NCBI GenBank assembly: GCA_030629105.1
Contig: DAOVPS010000168.1
Coordinates: 1-7,323 of the forward strand
Direction: 5' to 3'
From: JABLTI01 sp030629105
GTDB lineage: Archaea; Asgardarchaeota; Heimdallarchaeia; JABLTI01
Length of the DNA: 7,323 bases
A model generated the notes under the pieces. That model did not search any database. It was given only the letters and a program-made list of their open reading frames with translations, and was not told the DNA's origin. A program made the position numbers and the translations under genes. This document shows, in pieces, positions 1-4,388 of the stretch (its first letter is position 1; every line of letters begins with the position of its first letter).

Positions 1-601
1 TTCTAACAACTGGTTTAGCAATTCTTGCTCTCATAGATTTGAAACGCTCTATTTTACCAATTGCTAGCCAGTTAAGCCACTTTGGTAAAATAGAGCGTTT
101 CAAATCTATGAGAGCAAGAATTGCTAAACCAGTTGTTAGAGTTAGAATAGTTCCTACGATTATAAAGAAGTCTTCAATTACCCTCAAAGTGTGCGTTAAG
201 ACTTGTAGAGAGGCTAAAACCGATGGATCACTTGCTGCAACATATGCAGGAGCTATGAAATGTGAGATAACTAAAGGAACAATATAAGCTAAAGTTAGTA
301 GTACTACTCCATGATAGATTATTGCTGCAGGTATCCATTGCATTGGACCTTCCTTACGTAATAGTTGATAATAGCCAAGAATAGCTGGGATTGTAAATAG
401 AGAACCTAAGATACCAAACCATCCGTACACAGACATTAATCCTTTAACAGCATTCCAATCTAAGATGTATTGATCCATTGTTGCTAAACTTTCAGGTTTG
501 CCAATCCCTGCGATTAGAATGAAAATAACAGTACCAATATAGCTGACTGCTGCTATTATAGAACTAATACCACAAATTTTAATGAATTTATCATTCGTCA
601 T
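1..601 (-). CDS. Multi-pass membrane protein, 3' end lost in an inverted repeat (partial)
   Basis: The reading frame opens with ATG at 601 (MTNDKFIKICGISS...) and stays open to the window edge, 200 codons without a stop. Four hydrophobic spans are visible at about residues 9-31, 57-78, 90-114 and 141-166, followed by a basic turn and a Pro-Lys-Trp-Leu-x-Trp motif (residues 173-178). This looks like an integral membrane protein of 4-6 spans, loosely reminiscent of DUF4386-type proteins, though I do not recognise the family with confidence. Only residues 1-180 are likely genuine: from base 60 downward the frame reads the reverse complement of its own bases 82-140, giving a basic, unlikely C-terminal tail. 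The true C-terminus is therefore missing. There is no Shine-Dalgarno sequence before the ATG, but a TATA-like box lies about 29 nt upstream, which fits leaderless transcription. Function unknown. Confidence 0.7.
   Translation of the reverse strand, partial: MTNDKFIKICGISSIIAAVSYIGTVIFILIAGIGKPESLATMDQYILDWNAVKGLMSVYGWFGILGSLFTIPAILGYYQLLRKEGPMQWIPAAIIYHGVVLLTLAYIVPLVISHFIAPAYVAASDPSVLASLQVLTHTLRVIEDFFIIVGTILTLTTGLAILALIDLKRSILPKWLNWLAIGKIERFKSMRARIAKPVVR
2..140. repeat. Perfect 59-bp inverted repeat with 21-nt loop at window edge
   Basis: Bases 2-60 are the exact reverse complement of bases 82-140, separated by a 21-nt spacer (61-81). Pairing breaks at both ends (base 1 against 141, base 61 against 81). 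The arm at 82-140 is in frame with the membrane-protein gene and encodes a sensible transmembrane segment, so it is probably the original copy and 2-60 the fold-back copy. The inner junction shows TTGG facing CCAA, a microhomology able to prime fold-back synthesis. A perfect repeat inside a coding region at the end of the sequence most simply reflects an amplification or assembly chimera. A covalently closed hairpin end of a linear molecule is a less likely reading. Confidence 0.95.
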
Positions 602-623
602 GGCAATTAATTGATTATTTTTT

Positions 624-634
624 ATCTTATTTAG
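624..634 (-). promoter_or_regulatory. TATA-like box for the membrane protein gene
   Basis: On the minus strand an A/T-rich element reading CTAAATAAGAT is centred about 28 nt before the ATG at 601. That distance matches an archaeal TATA box driving a leaderless transcript starting at the ATG itself. A second A/T-rich element (TTAAATAAG, about 645-653) lies further upstream and would give a leader of about 20 nt. No Shine-Dalgarno sequence is seen, which favours the nearer box. Confidence 0.4.
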
Positions 635-673
635 TTTGTGCTTTCTTATTTAATGTTAAGTGATTCTTGGGAT

Positions 674-687
674 ACATTTAATTTACT
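674..687 (+). promoter_or_regulatory. TATA-like box for the mevalonate gene pair
   Basis: The plus strand carries CATTTAATTTACTT within the divergent intergenic region. Its TTTAATTT core is centred near 680, so transcription would start near 705 and leave a leader of about 20-30 nt before the candidate start codons of the decarboxylase. Placement fits an archaeal promoter, but in such AT-rich DNA similar strings are frequent. Confidence 0.3.
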
Positions 688-737
688 TGACTAGCAAAAA
701 GCTAAAGAGATGATTTATCTAATGGTTGCTTAGGATT

Positions 738-1730
738 GTGATAATTACGAAAGCTACTGCTTTAGCTAATTCCAACACTGCTTTGATTAAGTATTGGGGA
801 AAACAAGATGAAGAATTAATTTTACCTATGAACAATAGTATTTCTTTAACAGTTGATTCATTATCTACTACAACCACAGTAGAATTTTCAGAAAAATACA
901 CAGAAGATCAGTTCTTTCTTAACGATGAAAAACAAATAGGAACACCTGAGTCTAGAGTGATTAAGCATTTAAGTCTTCTAAGATCAGAAGCAAACAAAAA
1001 TATGAGTGCTAAAGTAGTTTCAAAAAACAATTTCCCAACAGCAGCAGGTTTAGCTTCTTCAGCATCCGGTTTTGCAGCATTAACAGTTGCTTCATGTAAA
1101 GCACTAGGATTAGAGAAAAATGAAAAAGAGCTTTCCATGCTTACTAGAAGAGGTTCTGGATCATCTAGCAGATCTATTTTTGGAGGATTTGTTGAGTGGA
1201 TAAAAGCTGGGGAAGGAAATGAATCTTATACCAAACAATTAGCTGACAAAAACCACTTTGATATACGAGATATTGTTGTGATTTTTAAGGAACAAAAACG
1301 TGAATTCTCTACTCGAGAAGCAATGAAAATTTCAAAAGAAACAAGTCCAATGATTCAAGGTCGATTAGATGTAGTAGACTCATATTTAGAAAGAATGAGG
1401 AAAGCAATTGCAGAAAAGGATTTTACATTGCTTGGTCAAACAGCTGAAGCAGATTGCAATTTAGTACACTCAATTGCTTTAACTTCAAAACCAAAACTCT
1501 CATTTTGGATAGATGAAACTTTAAGAACAATCAAGCTTGTAAAAACTCTTCGAGAAGGAGGAATAGAAGCCTATTATACTGTAGATACAGGTGCAAATAT
1601 GCATATCCTGACTCTTCCTCAATATGCTGCTGAAATAGAAACGATTTTGAATAAAATACCTTATGTTGTAAAAACGATTGTTTGTAAACCAGGTGATGGG
1701 ACAAAGATTGTTGATAATCACCTATTCTAA
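738..1730 (+). CDS. mvaD: Diphosphomevalonate (or phosphomevalonate) decarboxylase, GHMP family
   Basis: This enzyme performs ATP-dependent phosphorylation and decarboxylation of a mevalonate (di)phosphate, giving isopentenyl diphosphate or isopentenyl phosphate, in the cytoplasm. With the GTG start at 738 it has 330 residues, normal for prokaryotic members. Family marks in order are IKYWGK (17-22, with Lys18), NNSISLT (32-38), the Gly/Ser-rich phosphate loop NFPTAAGLASSASG (98-111), RRGSGSSSRSIFGG (137-150, with Arg145) and the VDTGAN segment holding Asp283. These match the catalytic Lys, Arg and Asp of yeast diphosphomevalonate decarboxylase, so it is not the Thermoplasma mevalonate 3-kinase type. 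The GTG start places Lys18 exactly as in yeast; an in-frame TTG at 726 would add four residues. It leads a two-gene unit with the downstream GHMP kinase. The choice between mono- and diphosphate substrate cannot be settled from these motifs. Confidence 0.92.
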   Translation: MIITKATALANSNTALIKYWGKQDEELILPMNNSISLTVDSLSTTTTVEFSEKYTEDQFFLNDEKQIGTPESRVIKHLSLLRSEANKNMSAKVVSKNNFPTAAGLASSASGFAALTVASCKALGLEKNEKELSMLTRRGSGSSSRSIFGGFVEWIKAGEGNESYTKQLADKNHFDIRDIVVIFKEQKREFSTREAMKISKETSPMIQGRLDVVDSYLERMRKAIAEKDFTLLGQTAEADCNLVHSIALTSKPKLSFWIDETLRTIKLVKTLREGGIEAYYTVDTGANMHILTLPQYAAEIETILNKIPYVVKTIVCKPGDGTKIVDNHLF

Positions 1731-1760
1731 GTAACAACAATTTGAGATAACTGGATAAAA

Positions 1761-2711
1761 ATGACGATAGTAAGTTCAGCTCCTGGAAAATTAATCCTAT
1801 TCGGAGAACATGCAAGTAGCAGAGGGAAACCAGCTATTGTTTTCGCTGTAAACTCAAGACTAACTGTTATCCTTAAGGAACATAATTATCCGAATAAGAA
1901 TATTCTACTTACAAGTAGAGATTTCAATGTTCAACGTGCAGAATATCCATCTGGTAGATTAAACATTGTTAGTAAGGTAATTGATATTTTCTTCGAAGAA
2001 ACACTTCTAAATCCCGAGCAATTCCAATTAATTATAAAATCTAGAATTAAACCTGGTTTTGGTAGTTCTGCAGCAGTTATAGCAAGCGTGTTAGGAGCTC
2101 TCAATTCTTATTATAAAGCTAATTTTTCTAACAGAGAATTATTGCGTTTAGGAATTAAAGCTAACTTTGCGATTAAGGGCTATGGTAGTGGTTTAGACAT
2201 TGCTGCATCAATTTATGGTGGATTAATAAAATATCAAGTTGATTTAGAACCCGAACATCTACCTTTTGAAAATTTAGAGTTAATTGTCGGGAATACTGGA
2301 AAAAAAGCACCAAGTGGACCTATTGTAAAATCTGTGAAAGAGATGGAAGAAACTAATCCAAAGGAAACACAAGAAATTTTCAATGAAATAGAACAAATAA
2401 CAAACAATGCAGAACAGGCAATTAAACAAAATGATCTGCAAAAAATAGGTCAATTAATGAATGAGAATCAAGAATTACTTAGAAAACTTGATGTTAGTTC
2501 TGATGTGATAGAAGAAATGATTCTGTCAGCACTAAATGCTGGTGCTATTGGGGGAAAAATATCTGGAGCAGGAATTGGTGATAATATCTTAGTTTTAGCT
2601 CCAAGTGAAAAGAGAGAACAAGTTATTACTGCTCTTAACAAAACTAAGGGGAAAGCATTACACTATATTCAAATTGAAAAGAATGGGTTAATGGTCTCAA
2701 GTGAAAAATAA
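1761..2711 (+). CDS. Mevalonate kinase-like GHMP kinase (possibly phosphomevalonate kinase)
   Basis: A 316-residue cytoplasmic kinase of the GHMP superfamily, starting at ATG 30 nt after the decarboxylase stop and probably co-transcribed with it. Motif 1 is SAPGKLILFGEHA (6-18), typical of mevalonate kinase. The ATP-phosphate loop is PGFGSSAA (98-105). The likely catalytic Asp146 lies in GSGLDIAASIYGG, and motif 3 is GAGIGDN (269-275). From memory, length and overall layout resemble Methanosarcina-type mevalonate kinases, including the LMNxNQxLL stretch and the VGNTG segment. Two sites depart from mevalonate kinase: the catalytic loop resembles the GSGFDVA loop of ERG8-type phosphomevalonate kinase, and motif 3 replaces the usual GAGGGG with GIGDN, where bacterial phosphomevalonate kinases also carry Asp. 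Mevalonate kinase is the conservative call; phosphomevalonate kinase is a real alternative. No clear ribosome binding site precedes the start. Confidence 0.85.
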   Translation: MTIVSSAPGKLILFGEHASSRGKPAIVFAVNSRLTVILKEHNYPNKNILLTSRDFNVQRAEYPSGRLNIVSKVIDIFFEETLLNPEQFQLIIKSRIKPGFGSSAAVIASVLGALNSYYKANFSNRELLRLGIKANFAIKGYGSGLDIAASIYGGLIKYQVDLEPEHLPFENLELIVGNTGKKAPSGPIVKSVKEMEETNPKETQEIFNEIEQITNNAEQAIKQNDLQKIGQLMNENQELLRKLDVSSDVIEEMILSALNAGAIGGKISGAGIGDNILVLAPSEKREQVITALNKTKGKALHYIQIEKNGLMVSSEK

Positions 2712-2728
2712 AAAAATATAAAAAAAAG
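2706..2728 (-). terminator. T-rich terminator of the grx-FTR operon
   Basis: On the minus strand, after the FTR stop codon at 2753, the sequence runs into two blocks of seven T separated by ATA and a further T5, ending inside the convergent kinase gene's 3' end. T-tracts on the non-template strand are the usual archaeal termination signal. A weak 6-bp stem (AGGAAT at 2728-2733 with ATTCCT at 2742-2747) precedes the T-tract. No comparable T-tract serves the plus-strand kinase gene in the 41-bp gap. Confidence 0.55.
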
Positions 2729-2752
2729 GAATTATTAATAGATTCCTCTTGT

Positions 2753-3109
2753 TTAGTCAATCCATTGTTCTTCTGGTCGTCGCTCTGGAATACCTTGAGG
2801 CATTTTACCAGTAGCATGAAATTCCGGTGTAGTATAAAGTCCACAATAACAATGACCAAATTCTTCCTGATCTGGTACACAGTATTTACATGGACACAGA
2901 ACATCAGAATCTACTTCTTTGTTGCCTTCAATTAATCTGCAGGGGCAACCAAAGTAGCCATGATTATTGAAGTTAGAAGTTAAACCTTCGATAAGAATCT
3001 CAAGAAATTCTTTATCTGGATGTAAATGCCATCCTTGTTTTTCAGCGACCATTTCTATGAATTTACGAACTTCTTCTTTTGTTTTTTCTTTTTTAGGTGG
3101 GGGCATCAT
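2753..3109 (-). CDS. Ferredoxin:thioredoxin reductase catalytic (beta) subunit-like protein
   Basis: A 118-residue cytoplasmic Fe-S protein of the FTR beta family, which takes electrons from ferredoxin through a [4Fe-4S] cluster beside a redox-active disulfide and reduces a thioredoxin-like partner. An N-terminal helical part (KEEVRKFIEMVAEKQGW) leads to the cysteine core: Cys55-Pro-Cys57, Cys72-Pro-Cys74, Cys77 and Cys87-Tyr-Cys89, followed by GLYTTPEF. In the plant enzyme the pattern is CPC-x16-CPC-x8-CHC; here it is CPC-x14-CPC-x12-CYC with one extra cysteine (Cys77). The seven cysteines include equivalents of the six essential ones. A GAGGG ribosome binding site at 3115-3119, 5 nt before the ATG, supports the start at 3109 over the next Met. 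It lies 24 nt after the glutaredoxin-like gene, its likely partner or co-regulated protein. No FTR alpha subunit is encoded in the window. Confidence 0.9.
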   Translation of the reverse strand: MMPPPKKEKTKEEVRKFIEMVAEKQGWHLHPDKEFLEILIEGLTSNFNNHGYFGCPCRLIEGNKEVDSDVLCPCKYCVPDQEEFGHCYCGLYTTPEFHATGKMPQGIPERRPEEQWID

Positions 3110-3133
3110 TTATTCCCTCGTTTACAATTATTC

Positions 3134-3439
3134 TTAAGCTTCTAGAAATGCATCTTTCCACTTAGCTTCAGTGAAGCCAACTAAAATTTTATCTCCACCA
3201 TCAACCACGACGAATGGGAACCCTAATCTTTCTTCGAATTTATCTCTTAAATCACGTTTGATTTTCATTCTTTCGTCGGGTTTAAGTTGATCTACATAGA
3301 TGTATCTAAAAGTTAATTTGTTGCTCCTTAAGAAATCTAATCCTCTTTTACAGAAACCACACGTTGACAAAGCATATACTTGTATGTCGCAAGGATTCTT
3401 TTCTCCGTCTTCTTTAACGAAATCTATATTTTCATGCAT
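3134..3439 (-). CDS. Glutaredoxin-like thiol-disulfide protein, CGFC active site
   Basis: A 101-residue cytoplasmic thioredoxin-fold protein. After a 17-residue hydrophilic N-terminus comes the beta strand DIQVYALST, the redox motif Cys27-Gly-Phe-Cys30 at the head of a helix, the strand FRYIYVD, a charged helix and the cis-proline loop GFPFVVVDGG (Pro75), ending with a short helix. These place it in the glutaredoxin/NrdH-like group rather than classical thioredoxin, which has WCGPC. It is first of two genes: FTR catalytic subunit follows after 24 nt, suggesting ferredoxin-derived electrons flow through FTR to this disulfide. A GAGGT ribosome binding site at 3447-3451 sits 7 nt before the ATG. 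An additional cysteine (Cys17) precedes the fold. Physiological target not visible; it need not use glutathione, which most archaea lack. Confidence 0.88.
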   Translation of the reverse strand: MHENIDFVKEDGEKNPCDIQVYALSTCGFCKRGLDFLRSNKLTFRYIYVDQLKPDERMKIKRDLRDKFEERLGFPFVVVDGGDKILVGFTEAKWKDAFLEA

Positions 3440-3480
3440 TGATATAACCTCGATTTGTTGTCAAAAGAAGATTCCTCTTT

Positions 3481-3492
3481 AATATAATAAAA
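3481..3492 (-). promoter_or_regulatory. TATA-like box of the grx-FTR operon
   Basis: The minus strand reads TTTTATTATATT here, centred about 47 nt before the glutaredoxin-like ATG. Transcription would start near 3460 and give a leader of about 20 nt that includes the GAGGT ribosome binding site, so promoter, leader and start agree with each other. Confidence 0.45.
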
Positions 3493-3527
3493 GCTTCTGA
3501 GAAAGAAAATTAAGTTATAGCTACTGT

Positions 3528-3541
3528 AAACAAAAGAAAAT
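3528..3541 (-). terminator. T-rich tract after the small membrane protein gene
   Basis: Starting 10 nt beyond the TAA stop of the 51-residue protein, the minus strand runs TTTTCTTTTGTTT. This is a plausible archaeal terminator and would separate the small gene from the glutaredoxin-like operon, whose own TATA-like box lies just downstream at 3481-3492. Confidence 0.35.
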
Positions 3542-3551
3542 TAACATAAAT

Positions 3552-3707
3552 TTATTTTTCTTGGTCTACAGGAGCTGCTTCAGCCTTTTTCTTCTTCTTT
3601 CTTTTTTGGGAAAGGGCTAGAATTAATCCAAATGTCAAAATAAAAACCATGAAACTGCCAAAAATAATCAAATATAACCAGGGTTCACTTGGTGCCAAAT
3701 TAACCAT
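3552..3707 (-). CDS. Small single-span membrane protein, 51 residues
   Basis: A 52-codon frame opens with ATG at 3707 and ends with TAA at 3552. The product starts MVNLAPSEPW, continues with one strongly hydrophobic span at about residues 10-32, then a run of basic residues (Gln-Lys-Arg followed by five Lys, 34-41) and a short Ala/Pro/acidic tail ending VDQEK. By the positive-inside rule the C-terminus is cytoplasmic and the few N-terminal residues face outside. GGAGAT at 3716-3721 is a good ribosome binding site 8-10 nt before the ATG. The clean hydrophobic-then-basic layout, ribosome binding site and downstream T-tract support a real gene even though it is short. I do not recognise a family. 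It sits between the glutaredoxin-like operon and a divergent ferritin-like gene; whether it is linked to either is unknown. Confidence 0.72.
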   Translation of the reverse strand: MVNLAPSEPWLYLIIFGSFMVFILTFGLILALSQKRKKKKKAEAAPVDQEK

Positions 3708-3740
3708 TTCAACTTATCTCCTATAACTGCATTTTTTGAT

Positions 3741-3769
3741 ATGTTTATTAGCTTCATGGTTTTTTAATC
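3741..3769 (-). promoter_or_regulatory. TATA-like region of the small membrane protein gene
   Basis: On the minus strand two A/T-rich strings, GGATTAAAAAACC (about 3758-3770) and CTAATAAACAT (3741-3751), lie 35-60 nt before the ATG at 3707. The first would start transcription near 3737 and keep the GGAGAT ribosome binding site well inside the leader; the second would start near 3720, at the edge of that site. I therefore favour the first, with low certainty. Confidence 0.3.
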
Positions 3770-3820
3770 CATCGAAGAAAAACAGATGTTTTTCTGTAAA
3801 CTGCCTTTCTTTATTAAGCG

Positions 3821-3835
3821 ATAAATTTTAAATAG
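3821..3835 (+). promoter_or_regulatory. TATA-like box of the ferritin-like gene
   Basis: The plus strand has ATAAATTTTAAATAG, with a core TTTTAAAT centred near 3830. Transcription would begin near 3856, leaving a leader of roughly 20 nt before the ATG at 3879 that contains GTGA (3866-3869), complementary to the 3' end of archaeal 16S rRNA. The purine-rich AAGCGATAAA just upstream could be a BRE. Confidence 0.45.
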
Positions 3836-3878
3836 ATTCACTTTTTTGTTATGTTATAACAATAAGTGAGTGCTAACA

Positions 3879-4358
3879 ATGCCCGATAAGGAATTAATAA
3901 AATTTATAGAAGAGCAAATAGTTTTGGAGAAAAAAATCGTCGAGATTTCTAAGAAAAGTGTTGATGATATAAAAAATGTTCTAGTAAGAGAACTCATTAG
4001 GGGAATCACTATGGATTCTAAAAAACACGAACTCCTTCTTACAGCATTAATAGGAATGCTTGAAGGACCGACTCCTTTAATCGAGGAAGAGAATTTTGAT
4101 GTAATAAAAGAAACCATAGAGAAACACATTGAACTTGAAGCAAAAGCAATTGATACTTACAGAAGTTTACTCAAAGCTTACGTTGATGATGAAAGAGTCA
4201 AACTGATTATCAGTGAAATTCACAAAGATGAAATCCGTCATCATGCATTCTTACAAGTATTATTGAAAGTAATAATTGAAAAAGAAACTTTGACTAAAGA
4301 TTTACTTGAAGATTGGTTATTCAAATATGCACCTTTCCATGGCTCTCCTGGTGGATAA
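3879..4358 (+). CDS. Ferritin-like (rubrerythrin-superfamily) four-helix protein
   Basis: A 159-residue, almost all-helical, highly charged soluble protein. Four helices are visible at about residues 3-28, 30-61, 70-102 and 103-135, with a short C-terminal segment ending APFHGSPGG. Candidate di-iron ligands are Glu17 in helix 1, Asp46/His50 (DSKKH) in helix 2, Glu87 in helix 3 (HIELEAKAI) and Glu118-x-x-His121 in helix 4. This matches the paired Glu and ExxH pattern of ferritin-like di-iron proteins, though helix 2 has DxxxH rather than a clean ExxH. There are no cysteines, so no rubredoxin domain and no classical rubrerythrin. Roles in the superfamily include peroxide or oxygen handling and iron storage; the actual activity here is unknown. 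ATG at 3879 is preferred over GTG at 3870 because GTGA at 3866-3869 is well placed as ribosome binding site. It converges on korB, 30 nt between stops. Confidence 0.75.
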   Translation: MPDKELIKFIEEQIVLEKKIVEISKKSVDDIKNVLVRELIRGITMDSKKHELLLTALIGMLEGPTPLIEEENFDVIKETIEKHIELEAKAIDTYRSLLKAYVDDERVKLIISEIHKDEIRHHAFLQVLLKVIIEKETLTKDLLEDWLFKYAPFHGSPGG

Positions 4359-4359
4359 C

Positions 4360-4385
4360 CAAAGGAAAGAAAAGAAAATATTTGA
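4360..4385 (-). terminator. Pyrimidine-rich terminator of the korAB operon
   Basis: Just after the korB stop codon the minus strand reads AAATATTTTCTTTTCTTTCC, a T-rich tract with no strong hairpin, as expected for archaeal termination. It fills the 30-nt gap to the convergent ferritin-like gene. Confidence 0.45.
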
Positions 4386-4388
4386 GAT

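Noticed and set aside
1..140. CRISPR or transposon end interpretation of the inverted repeat
   Set aside because: There is only one pair, no repeat-spacer series, no transposase and no duplicated target; the arms are in-frame coding sequence of the interrupted gene.
39..287. 82-residue plus-strand reading frame over the inverted repeat
   Set aside because: It is antisense to a membrane-protein gene whose frame gives coherent transmembrane spans, and its start lies in the fold-back arm. The sequence is basic and of no recognisable type.
1531..1815. 94-residue minus-strand frame crossing the mvaD-kinase junction
   Set aside because: It overlaps conserved parts of both real genes (the VDTGAN region and SAPGKLILFGEHA) and is low-complexity Leu/Ser/Phe-rich.
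2741..3480. Ten-base direct repeat GATTCCTCTT at 2741-2750 and 3470-3479 flanking the grx-FTR operon
   Set aside because: In 7 kb of AT-rich DNA many ten-base matches are expected by chance, and there is no transposase, target duplication or inverted terminal repeat.
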